Part shown: in pieces, positions 1 through 6,705 of the stretch | How the letters are laid out: each line of letters starts with the position of its first letter | Position numbering within the stretch: the first letter of the stretch is position 1 | Source of the DNA: Acidobacteriota bacterium | GTDB lineage: Bacteria; Acidobacteriota; Blastocatellia; Pyrinomonadales; Pyrinomonadaceae | Assembly (NCBI GenBank): GCA_003222935.1 | Contig: QHXL01000310.1 | Span: forward strand, 1 to 8,128 | Direction of reading: 5' to 3' | Length of the DNA: 8,128 bases | The notes under the pieces: model-generated | The model's input: the letters and a program-made list of their open reading frames with translations, nothing else | The model's database searches: none | Told to the model about the DNA's origin: nothing | Program-made: the position numbers and the translations under genes

Positions 1-85
1 TGACATCTGTTACGCTCCTTTTGGATCCAAGAGACTATAGACCCAAGATGAACGGAGCCGTACTAGCAGAATTAACAGTAATAAC

Positions 86-175
86 CCGGGGCAGTGGCCC
101 GACTGTTAAGGAGGGTTCCGATTCGCTACCAAACAACCGACGAGCCCTCCTTGGAAAGTCGGGCTACTGCGCCGG
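86..175. repeat. Long imperfect inverted repeat with about 30-nt arms
   Basis: The left arm (86-115) and right arm (145-175) are reverse complements with about five differences, separated by a 29-nt loop. The best-paired blocks are GGCCCGACT against AGTCGGGCT and AAGGAGGG against CCCTCCTT. It lies 5 nt beyond the stop codon of the minus-strand gene at 181-872, so in that transcript it would fold into a long 3' stem-loop that could end transcription or protect the 3' end. There is no clear U-tract after it, and the arms are longer than in a typical intrinsic terminator. A small non-coding mobile element (MITE-like) is an equally good explanation. No coding potential is convincing in 1-180. Confidence 0.6.
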
Positions 176-180
176 TTGAG

Positions 181-872
181 TTAGAACATTCGCATGAAGA
201 ATTTGATTCCCGCGATCTTCATCTCACCGCCCTCGCGCACCACAGTGTAGCCTTCGATCTGGTAATACGATTCGTCCTTACTTAAAACGGACTCGCCTCC
301 GTCATACTTCATTGGTTCAACAACCCGGGACTTCGGTGGTAGAAAATCACCGGTAATCAATTCAGCCTTAAACTTACGGATCCTTTCTGCGACACTCGGA
401 TACTTAGCTGCAAGGTTATCGAGATGTGAGCGAAAGTCCTTAGTGTCCTTCTCGATTTGCGACGTGGTCCTTTTCTGGTGAACATTGCCTTGATGGGAGG
501 CGGGAAGAAGATTGCTTCCTCATTGTCACCGGGACTTGCCAGCGGAAACATCAAATACAAAAGCTGCATACGAGCCTTGTAAGCGTTGAGTAGAGTTTGA
601 TCGTCAACGTTCGCATACTCGAGGTCGCCGAACTCGCCGTCTTTGATTGCGATTGACCTCTGTCGGGTTTTGTCCTTTGTGAACGTCGCTTCGAAAGCTG
701 CATTGAAGTCCAGATTCTGACTGAGGACCTTCTGAAACTGTTCGCAGACACGATAAGCCTGGACTACTTCGACGGATTGTTTTACCGGGCGCGCCCCTTG
801 TTGTGCCATTGAGATGATGAAGAGGGCTGGTGTTGCTAGCATGACGATAACGACCTGGCGAAATAGATGCAT
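181..872 (-). pseudogene. Secreted protein of unknown function, interrupted by one frameshift
   Basis: The reading frame starts at ATG 872 with a signal peptide: a short basic N-terminus, a hydrophobic stretch (residues about 6-22) and a likely signal peptidase I site after SMA, before QQGARP. That frame runs to a stop at 357, but its last 45 or so residues are arginine-rich and look out of frame. The -1 frame, open from 519 down to a TAA at 181-183, gives a natural continuation: LPASHQGNVHQ, then a charged helical stretch (IEKDTKDF) and a C-terminal strand-rich end (EGYTVVREGGEMKIAGIKFF). A single missing base around 500-515 explains both; repaired, the protein would be about 230 aa. I do not recognise the family. 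The EGGEMKIAGI ending resembles the last strands of NTF2-like domains, but this is weak. The break could be a mutation or an assembly error. There is no visible Shine-Dalgarno sequence before 872. Confidence 0.7.
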
Positions 873-1024
873 ACTTAAGTAGTTTGGACTTTGTCAGACT
901 CGATTCCAAGAGATTTCAAACCTTGGTTGAACTTAGGCGTTGTTTATCGCTAATGCGTGACGATGTAAAGATAGCGTTCAGGTTTTGCAGCCCAAACACC
1001 GTGTGCAACTGAAGGCTTTACGCG

Positions 1025-1299
1025 AAGCTAGCTGATCTGGTTGCACTGTTCTAGAATGACTCGCATTCAAAGGGTCTGTTATATCTGAAAGTTTTCTAAG
1101 CTCTCTTAACACTCTCATTTTGGTGACTGCGAACCCAGCCGTCAGTTACGTATGAGTCCAGCCACTTCAAATCGCGGATGAGCCCGCCGCGTGAAGTACT
1201 AATCCCAACTCGGAGCGCGACCCAATACGTTGTCTCCTAACGCGCAGTGGTCTAATCACCGCTCGCTTATTAGCGCTTGTGCGTATCGATTGAACAGCT
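1025..1299 (+). promoter_or_regulatory. Conserved leader block, copy 1, upstream of kinase 1
   Basis: This block aligns with 6444-6687 upstream of the second kinase. The first 63 bases match at 55 positions by hand count, including AAGCTAGCTGATCT and CTGTTCTAGAATGACTCGCA. Further shared blocks are TTTCTAAGCTCTCTTA, CACTCTCATTT, GCGAACCCAG, CCCAACTCGGAG, and near the gene GATTGAACA. It ends 10 nt before the TTG start of the kinase. It is not obviously coding. It probably carries the promoter and 5' leader; TGTTATATCT at 1077-1086 resembles an extended -10 box, but no convincing -35 is seen. The remaining intergenic part, 873-1024, shows nothing recognisable and probably holds the divergent promoter of the minus-strand gene. 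Confidence 0.65.
1164..1197 (+). other. Hairpin found only in leader copy 1
   Basis: ACTTCA (1164-1169) pairs with TGAAGT (1192-1197), and CGCGG (1173-1177) pairs with CCGCG (1187-1191). This leaves a 3-nt bulge on the 5' side and a 9-nt loop. In the second leader copy the flanking sequences CCAGCC-C-TTCA and CCCAACTCGGAG are directly joined, so about 35 nt are present here and absent there. It is either an inserted hairpin or a deletion in the other copy. Its function is unknown; it could modify transcription or translation of kinase 1. Confidence 0.5.
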
Positions 1300-1308
1300 A
1301 TCACTAAC

Positions 1309-3990
1309 TTGACCCAGACTCCCGAATCCAAAAACAACAGAGAACTCGCGCCAGGCACGAAGCTCGGTCGTTATGAAATTCGCTCCCAGCTCGGCACAGG
1401 AGGGATGGGTGAAGTTTATCTTGCGGACGATTTGCAACTGGGCCGGCTGGTAGCAGTCAAGGTTCGCGCTTCTGGATTAGTTGTTGACGATAAGGCTAAT
1501 AAGCGGCTGGTTAAAGAAGCGCGCGCAGCAGCAGCACTGGATCATCCAAACATCTGCTCGATTTATGAGGTAAGTGAAGCGGACGGTCGCAGCTTTATCG
1601 CGATGCAGTATCTCGAGGGCATAACGCTTGATGAACGGATCAAGCGCAAGCCGCTGGAGTTGAACGAGACGCTTGCCATCGCCTCGCAGATTGCCGACGC
1701 ACTCTCCGAAGCTCATTCGCATAACATCATTCATCGCGATATCAAGCCAGCCAACATAATGATTACATCCCGCGGGCAAGCCAAGGTGATGGATTTTGGG
1801 CTGGCCAGTGTGATGCCGGGAGTTGCCGGGAGTGAATCAGAGACGATGAGTCTGTTAACAACGCCGGGTACGATTCTGGGAACCGTTCCCTACATGTCGC
1901 CGGAGCAGGCACGAGCCGAGACGCTTGATGGGCGTAGTGACATCTTTAGTTTTGGCGTGGTGCTTTACGAGATGTTGAGCGGCCACCAGCCCTTCGCAAA
2001 CGGGAGTGCGGCTGAGACTATCTCGGCGATTCTTCACAAAGAGCCTCCGCTCTTGTTGCGTTATGCTCCGCACCTGCCGGAAGAGTTAGACCGCATAGTG
2101 CGCAAATGTTTGGAGAAGGATCGCAACCTCCGCTATCAACGCGCCACTGAAGTTTGTATCGACATCCAGCGTCTGCAGCGAGGCTCTGAATCGATCCAGG
2201 CGCCGGTGACCGCAAAGTCGGAAGTTAAAACTGAAGATGATCCACCGACCGGGAACAAGGCGGTGTACGCGTTTCTCGAACTCTTTGCGCTGGCGTTTAC
2301 ATTTGAAGGAGCCGCAGCTTTTCTTCACGGCGAGTCGTGGTGGAAAGTAGTTGGAGCCTGGCTGGTAGCGATTGTTTTCTTTGTCGCTGGAATTCAATGG
2401 CCGAAGATCAGGAAACTGCTGGCCCGGCGGTTTGGGACCACACGCGATACCAATGTAACGGCGCCGGGCGAGCGCACGGTCGCCAGGTTCAAACCCCGCC
2501 ATCTCATTCTTCCTGCTGCGACGGTTGTGCTTGCCTTCGTTGCCGCGGCTTATCTTTATTATCCGCGCGCTGCTCCGGCGCACCCACTCGAAATCAAATC
2601 ACTGGCCGTACTTCCACTGAAATCGTTAGACGCGGGCGAAAACTTCCTGGGACTGGGCATCGCTGACGCGGTGATCAGAAGAATCAATCAGACCGATAAG
2701 TTGATCGTGCGCCCGACCAGCGCAGTCCGTCGTTATCTCAACCAGGATATGGACGCTCTTGCTGCTGCGCGAGAACTAAACACCGACGCGGTGCTTGAAG
2801 GTAGCGTACAGCACTCCGAGAACCGTTTGCGCGTGAGCGTTAGTCTGCTGCGGACAAGCGATGGCGCGTCGTTGTGGGCCGACAAATTCGACATGCAAAT
2901 GACCGACATCTTCACGATCCAGGATACGGTTGCGCAGCAGGTCGCATCTCGTTTGCGTTTGCAGCTTGACCCGGAACAACAGGCGCGGCTCACGAAGCGT
3001 TCGACTTCAAACCCGGTCGCCAACGAATTTTATATGAAAGGCGTTCTCACCTTTGACCAGCGCGTTTCACTTGGCAAACCTCAATGGGATGCGATCATTG
3101 ATTTTTTCAAGAAGGCAACTGAAGCTGACCCGAACTTTGCGCTGGCCCATGCGCAACTCGCTTACACCTACGCGACGATAGCGGTGTTTGTAGAAGCCAC
3201 GGACCCGGTTTGGGCGGATCGCGCAAAGGAAGAGATTGATCGGGCCCAGGCCCTCGACCCACAACTTCCCGAAATTCACCTGGCGCGTTTTCAGCTTCTC
3301 GCAAGCAGGTATGAAAACTATCAGAGCGAAGCGGCAGGGCGGGAGGTGCTGTTAGCCCAGCAGCTTAACCCAAACATCGGACACGGTGAGTTGGGCTATC
3401 TCTATATACACCTGGGACTGGAAGATTTCGCGGCGCTTGAACTTCAACGTGCATTAGATATTGATCCTACGAGCGATTTTGCCAAGCGGATGCTCGTCAC
3501 TATGTATGAGCAGGGTGTTCGGTATGATGAGTGGATTGTTGCGCAGCAGAAGTTTTACCCGAACGAACCCATCCCGCTTGGCTATCTTCTGGGTAAAGGT
3601 CGCCTGGAGGAAGGACAAAAGGCGATTGAAAACCTATCTACCAGTCGACCTGACATGATGGAATTTTCCAAAAGAGCCTTGCTGTTTGCCTTGAAAGGGG
3701 ACTTCCGCCTGGCGGAAGCCGAGGTTCCCATTATCCTTGGACAGCATCCGGTTAAAGACCCCTACTATCATCACGCCACTTACGACATCGCCTGCGTTTA
3801 CGCGCTTGAAGGTAAAACTGCCGAGGCAGTGAAATGGTTAAGAGAAACGACCGTCTCAGGTTTTCAGCCTTACCCTATGTTTGTGCGAGACGTTTATTTA
3901 AACCGCATCAGACAGTCGCCTGAATTCATTCAGTTCATGGCGGACATGAAAACGCTGAACGAGAAGTATCGCCGCGATTTTGGTCGATAG
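1309..3990 (+). CDS. Membrane Ser/Thr protein kinase with TolB-N-like and TPR domains
   Basis: This is an 893-aa PknB-type (Hanks) kinase. Residues 22-285 form the kinase domain, with glycine loop LGTGGMGEVY (28-37), VAVK lysine K51, alphaC glutamate E70, HRDIKPAN (142-149; catalytic D144), DFG (162-164) and GTVPYMSPEQAR (191-202). The activation segment is rich in Ser/Thr, which suits autophosphorylation. Three hydrophobic stretches follow (about 318-339, 344-362, 398-418). With the kinase in the cytoplasm, an odd number puts the rest outside. Residues about 429-555 form a TolB-N-like domain (SLAVLPLKSL, VLEGSV, SLWADKF, DIFTIQD), and about 570-850 are TPR-type helical repeats (for example AIIDFFKKATEADPNFALAHAQLAY). 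TTG 1309 is forced as the start: an in-frame TGA lies at 1291 and the next ATG is inside the glycine loop. No Shine-Dalgarno sequence is visible. It likely senses envelope or nutrient conditions, but the signal is unknown. Confidence 0.93.
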   Translation: MTQTPESKNNRELAPGTKLGRYEIRSQLGTGGMGEVYLADDLQLGRLVAVKVRASGLVVDDKANKRLVKEARAAAALDHPNICSIYEVSEADGRSFIAMQYLEGITLDERIKRKPLELNETLAIASQIADALSEAHSHNIIHRDIKPANIMITSRGQAKVMDFGLASVMPGVAGSESETMSLLTTPGTILGTVPYMSPEQARAETLDGRSDIFSFGVVLYEMLSGHQPFANGSAAETISAILHKEPPLLLRYAPHLPEELDRIVRKCLEKDRNLRYQRATEVCIDIQRLQRGSESIQAPVTAKSEVKTEDDPPTGNKAVYAFLELFALAFTFEGAAAFLHGESWWKVVGAWLVAIVFFVAGIQWPKIRKLLARRFGTTRDTNVTAPGERTVARFKPRHLILPAATVVLAFVAAAYLYYPRAAPAHPLEIKSLAVLPLKSLDAGENFLGLGIADAVIRRINQTDKLIVRPTSAVRRYLNQDMDALAAARELNTDAVLEGSVQHSENRLRVSVSLLRTSDGASLWADKFDMQMTDIFTIQDTVAQQVASRLRLQLDPEQQARLTKRSTSNPVANEFYMKGVLTFDQRVSLGKPQWDAIIDFFKKATEADPNFALAHAQLAYTYATIAVFVEATDPVWADRAKEEIDRAQALDPQLPEIHLARFQLLASRYENYQSEAAGREVLLAQQLNPNIGHGELGYLYIHLGLEDFAALELQRALDIDPTSDFAKRMLVTMYEQGVRYDEWIVAQQKFYPNEPIPLGYLLGKGRLEEGQKAIENLSTSRPDMMEFSKRALLFALKGDFRLAEAEVPIILGQHPVKDPYYHHATYDIACVYALEGKTAEAVKWLRETTVSGFQPYPMFVRDVYLNRIRQSPEFIQFMADMKTLNEKYRRDFGR

Positions 3991-4047
3991 CGATCAATGC
4001 TGATGGAAATGAAGGTCTAGACGTATCGAATCCGCAAAGTGGCGCTT

Positions 4048-4160
4048 CGCTCCGGAGGAGCGATGTTTATAGATCGGAAATGACAAAACCTCGGGCGTCT
4101 TCGGCGAAGTACTTTTCATTTGGGCAACCGCTATAAACATTTCACACCGCCGGAGTGGAG
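4048..4160. repeat. Inverted pair of short repeats between convergent genes
   Basis: The left arm, 4048-4072 (CTCCGGAGGAGCGA then TGTTTATAG), reappears inverted at 4131-4160, where the reverse complement reads CTCCGGCGGTGTGAAA then TGTTTATAG. The arms are 58 nt apart. The left arm also contains its own small hairpin, CGCTCC-GGA-GGAGCG. The pair sits between the stop codons of kinase 1 (3990) and the TyrA-like gene (4243), so it could act as a two-way terminator, or it may be the ends of a small degenerate mobile element. No U-tract follows either arm. The remainder of 3991-4242 shows no gene. Confidence 0.55.
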
Positions 4161-4242
4161 AACAGATGACGAGTGAAGTGAGGCCCTGTGTCTTTTGTAA
4201 TTCTAGAAGAGGTCTTCCGAGTCGTCAGCGATTGGGTGAAGT

Positions 4243-5130
4243 TTAGCGGGATTCAACCGTTTGCAGCACCGCACCGATTTCGCGCAGTTTTTCATACCAC
4301 TTGGTCGAGATTGGTGATTCCGTACCTCGATTGAGCGAATGGTCAGCGCGCGCAAAGGCACACACTACATCGTCAAAGCTCGCCTGATTGGTTTGGCGCC
4401 ATGATTCAGCAAACGCGGCCAACACCTGCGGCATATACGAATTGATTCTCAAGAAGTCAATGATTAGGTCGTGATTGGCGGTGAATGAATGATGTAGATC
4501 CGGCATCTCTCTGCGTAACGCTGCGTCAATCTCAGGGCGTGCAAACATCAGCTGAGCGACGCAATAGGAGAGACCTTGCGAGTATGCCGTTACCCGATCA
4601 TGATCGTCCGGATTGAATCTTGTCGTAGTTGTTATGTTGAATTTCGTGAGGAAGCAATCACTGACCTGAGCCACTTCTTTATCCAGAGAATGTTCAGCGC
4701 CCGAGTGCGTGGCTGTTAGCACATTCTGAAACGTACGTGCCTCTGGTTCAGTCTCGCGAAATCCGTTTGGTCCGTACATGGGGTGCAGGAAGACTGCCGA
4801 CAACCAGGGATTTGCAACCAGCTCGAGTGTTGCTGAGACTGCCCGCCACACGCCGGCCTGCACTGAAGGTATTAGCCAGAGCGTCGTGGGATTTGTGAGA
4901 CTGCGGCATTGATAAATTAGCTCGCAGGCACGCTCCGCAAATCCGGCGAGGGGCGTTGTGAGTACGACATGACGCGCCCCTTCGAGTAATGAAGCCTGTT
5001 CGTCGCGAGGGGTGCTTCGCTCGATGATGGAGAGGTTTGTGATTCCCAGTGACGGAAAGATATCGTGCCTCAGAAACTGGCCAAACTCACCATCCCCTCC
5101 AATCACCAAAACGTTAGTTTCTATAGTCAT
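4243..5130 (-). CDS. TyrA-like prephenate dehydrogenase family protein
   Basis: This 295-aa protein has an N-terminal Rossmann fold with VLVIGGDGEFG (7-17), whose GGxGxxG pattern matches the TyrA dinucleotide-binding loop, and an acidic residue after the second strand (SIIER, E37). HPMYGP (116-121) matches the HPMFGP motif holding the catalytic histidine of TyrA, and DDHDRVTAYSQGLSY (175-189) matches the second histidine region (HD-x-x-x-AxxQ-L). TyrA oxidatively decarboxylates prephenate (or arogenate) with NAD(P)+ in tyrosine synthesis. The usual D-x-x-SVK segment before HPMFGP reads LIPSVQ here, losing Asp and Lys, so the substrate may differ. No chorismate mutase or ACT domain is present. 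ATG 5130 is chosen because the longer frame to 5211 only translates a REP-like repeat and lacks Rossmann similarity. It converges on kinase 1 and has no pathway neighbours in the window. Confidence 0.78.
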   Translation of the reverse strand: MTIETNVLVIGGDGEFGQFLRHDIFPSLGITNLSIIERSTPRDEQASLLEGARHVVLTTPLAGFAERACELIYQCRSLTNPTTLWLIPSVQAGVWRAVSATLELVANPWLSAVFLHPMYGPNGFRETEPEARTFQNVLTATHSGAEHSLDKEVAQVSDCFLTKFNITTTTRFNPDDHDRVTAYSQGLSYCVAQLMFARPEIDAALRREMPDLHHSFTANHDLIIDFLRINSYMPQVLAAFAESWRQTNQASFDDVVCAFARADHSLNRGTESPISTKWYEKLREIGAVLQTVESR

Positions 5131-5158
5131 TGATACGCTTGGATCGTTTTTGCACAGA

Positions 5159-5405
5159 ATACCACCTGCTTCAGCCGCGTGGAGCCTCAACTTCTCCCTA
5201 CACACAAACACCCTGGCAACCGGCGGATACCACCTGCTTTAGCAGCGTGGAGCTTTCAACTTCTCGCTAGAACCCACATCACACCAATCGCGTAGATACC
5301 ACCTGCTTCAGCAGTGTGGAGCTTCAACTTCACGCTACAACATGCTCTTTTTGAATTGTACAGATACCACCTGCTTCAGCAGGTGGAGCTTCAATTTCGC
5401 GCTAC
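5159..5405 (-). repeat. REP-like array, four copies in direct orientation
   Basis: Four copies of a roughly 43-nt repeat start at 5159, 5226, 5295 and 5363, a 67-69 nt period. Each reads GATACCACCTGCTTCAGC on the plus strand and ends near CTTC(T/A)CGCTAC. Read on the minus strand, a unit begins GTAGCGAGAAGTTGAAGCTC and continues into an imperfect palindrome. The fourth copy has a perfect 8-bp stem, CCACCTGC/GCAGGTGG, with a TTCA loop; the other three carry a bulge or mismatch. A GTAG tetranucleotide beside a palindrome is the hallmark of REP sequences recognised by RAYT transposases. The GTAG end points towards the transposase gene; copy 2 reads CTAG instead of CTAC. The spacers after copies 3 and 4 are also related (CTCTTTT-TGAATT), so whole units were duplicated. 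A decayed fifth unit may start at 5433. The first copy lies 28 nt upstream of the TyrA-like start and is probably in its leader. Confidence 0.85.
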
Positions 5406-5485
5406 AGCGCACACGCTCTTTTGAATTCTAAAGAGACCACACGTCGCTGTACTCCTAAAACTGGCAACACTACAATCCCCTCACT

Positions 5486-6288
5486 ATGACTCCTCACTTC
5501 ACGGCCCTCGAAGCGGCCTATCAGCTTCGTTACTATCTCTCGTTCAAAACTCAATATCTCAAACCAACCCTTGCGCCTGCTGAAACGCAGGACTTAGTGC
5601 ATCAAGTTCTGGCAGATGTCGGTGAGCGGCAACAGTATCACCTGCTTGAGACCAGTATCAGCCCGGATCACCTGCCCTATTGATAAGTTTGCAACCAAAT
5701 GACACCGTCTCCAAGACTGTGCAAATGCTGAAAGGCAATTTGCAGTATCAATTCGGCAAATGCTCCTCTCCGAAAGTTCAGCTGGGAGGAGGTTACTTTG
5801 CGAGAAGTGTAGGCAACGTGGATCTAGAGCGAGTGAGACAGTATGTGGATGATCAGATCCCACATCACGGTTACACAGGTGAGTGGGGCACCGCCCTAAA
5901 GTTCCACAATGAAGCGTTTACTTCACCAGCTTTTACCTTTGCGCATCACGTGAGCATTCTGAACTATCACTTGGTGTTTGCTACACAGAATCGTATTTCG
6001 TTGTTCGATGAAGTGATCGCGCCAAACCTCTTTCAGTATTTGTTGAGAATTAGTAAGAAACACCAGTTTGAGATCGATCGAGTGGGAGTGCTTCCAGATC
6101 ACTTGCATCTTGTTGTCGAGGGCATTCCCGGTATGAGTGTGGCTGACTATGCGCTGGCAATCATGAACAACACTCGACACTGGATGACGCAGAAATATAG
6201 TGGCGTCTTGAAAGAGATGAATGGTTGGGATGTATGGCGACCTTCTTATTATGCTGGACAGTTGGCGAGTTTCTTAAAATTACCGTAG
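5486..6288 (+). pseudogene. RAYT/IS200-like transposase with two tandem HUH domains, frameshifted
   Basis: The frame from ATG 5486 (AYQLRYYLSFKTQYL ... SISPDHL) stops at 5681-5683. The -1 frame continues it directly as LLISLQPNDTVSKTVQMLKG and runs to TAG 6286-6288, so the two are halves of one gene; repaired it would be about 267 aa. Domain 1 has the start of an HUH motif (DHL) and a Y1-type tyrosine in QYVDDQ (Y-x-x-x-Q) after GYFARSVGNV. Domain 2 (LNYHLVFATQNR onward) has an intact HUH motif, DHLHLVVE, but ends SYYAGQLASFLKLP without a Y-x-x-x-Q, so its C-terminus looks shortened or lacks the nucleophile. The missing base falls between CTG (5672-5674) and CTA (5677-5679), in the codon expected for the second HUH residue. 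Such enzymes cut and join single-stranded DNA at GTAG-palindrome repeats. Inverted REP-like arrays flank it, and its stop codon lies within a repeat. It is probably inactive. Confidence 0.85.
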
Positions 6289-6438
6289 CGAGAAGGTGAA
6301 GCTCGGTATCTCGGCCACAACTCGGGTGTGCGTCGGTAGGGAGAAGTTTAAGCTCCACGCTGCTGTAGCTGCCCGGTTGCCAGGAGGTCCATGGGTAGCG
6401 AGAAGTTGATGCTCCACGCGGCTGAAGCCGGTGGTATC
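6285..6438 (+). repeat. REP-like array, three copies in inverted orientation
   Basis: Three copies of the repeat seen at 5159-5405 occur here on the opposite strand, starting with GTAG at 6285, 6336 and 6395. The third (6395-6438) is complete, with GTAGCGAGAAGTTGATGCTC followed by the palindrome and GGTATC. The second (6336 to about 6374) is degenerate at its right end. The first (6285-6310) keeps both ends (GTAGCGAGAAG and GGTATC) but lacks the palindrome between them. The GTAG ends again face the transposase gene, so the two arrays are mirror images around it. CCGGTTGCCAGG at 6373-6384 is the reverse complement of spacer sequence at 5212-5223, so some spacer is shared between arrays too. 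Confidence 0.8.
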
Positions 6439-6443
6439 CGCCC

Positions 6444-6687
6444 AAGCTAGCTGATCTCGTCGCTCTGTTCTAGAATGACTCGCACCTAAAGGGTCGGTTT
6501 TATCTGTAGGTCGTTTCTAAGCTCTCTTATCACTCTCATTTGGTGACGGCGAACCCAGGCGTCAGTTTCGCAATAAGCTCCAGCCCCTTCACCCAACTCG
6601 GAGGTCACGCGACCCAAACAGACCCTAACGCAACCGGTCTGATGACTGCGCGGTTATTGACACCTGTGCGTACCGATTGAACAAGCT
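6444..6687 (+). promoter_or_regulatory. Conserved leader block, copy 2, upstream of kinase 2
   Basis: This is the second copy of the block at 1025-1299. It begins with the identical AAGCTAGCTGATCT and ends with TGTGCGTA-CGATTGAACA, 18 nt before the TTG start of kinase 2. It lacks the hairpin segment found at about 1170-1204 in copy 1 and has a few extra bases elsewhere (for example GTCA after CTCGGAG). TGACG (6542-6546) could pair with CGTCA (6558-6562) around GCGAACCCAGG; copy 1 has four of these five pairs. A promoter is likely within it, but I cannot fix its position: TTATCT in place of TATATC is the best -10 guess. It starts five bases after the last REP-like repeat. Confidence 0.65.
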
Positions 6688-6705
6688 CCATAAAGTCCAA
6701 TTAGA

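Noticed and set aside
21..30. Perfect 10-bp palindrome TTGGATCCAA
   Set aside because: A single short palindrome with no second copy or gene context; it may be chance.
94..285. 63-aa plus-strand open frame
   Set aside because: It overlaps the inverted repeat and the reconstructed C-terminus of the minus-strand secreted protein, and shows no domain-like composition.
604..909. 101-aa minus-strand open frame
   Set aside because: It is a shifted-frame shadow of the secreted-protein gene, rich in Arg and Ser, without a recognisable motif.
2086..2583. 165-aa minus-strand open frame inside kinase 1
   Set aside because: It lies antisense to well-supported kinase coding sequence and has shadow-like Arg-rich composition.
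4099..4120. Possible intrinsic terminator, CTTC-GGC-GAAG followed by a T-rich stretch
   Set aside because: The stem is only 4 bp and the T-rich stretch is interrupted, so it is too weak to call.
5131..5211. N-terminal extension of the TyrA-like protein to ATG 5211
   Set aside because: The added residues are a translation of a REP-like repeat, and the Rossmann fold begins normally after ATG 5130.
5159..5405. CRISPR-like array: four repeats of about 43 nt with 24-26 nt spacers
   Set aside because: The repeats are imperfect, the spacers after copies 3 and 4 are related to each other, inverted copies flank the other side of a transposase gene, and no cas gene is present. REP-like units explain it better.
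5680..6288. Separate 202-aa transposase starting at TTG 5680
   Set aside because: Its first residues continue the DHL motif of the preceding frame, so it is the second part of one interrupted gene, not a gene with its own start.
6161..6445. 94-aa minus-strand open frame
   Set aside because: It crosses the REP-like array and the antisense of the transposase; its sequence is explained by the repeats.
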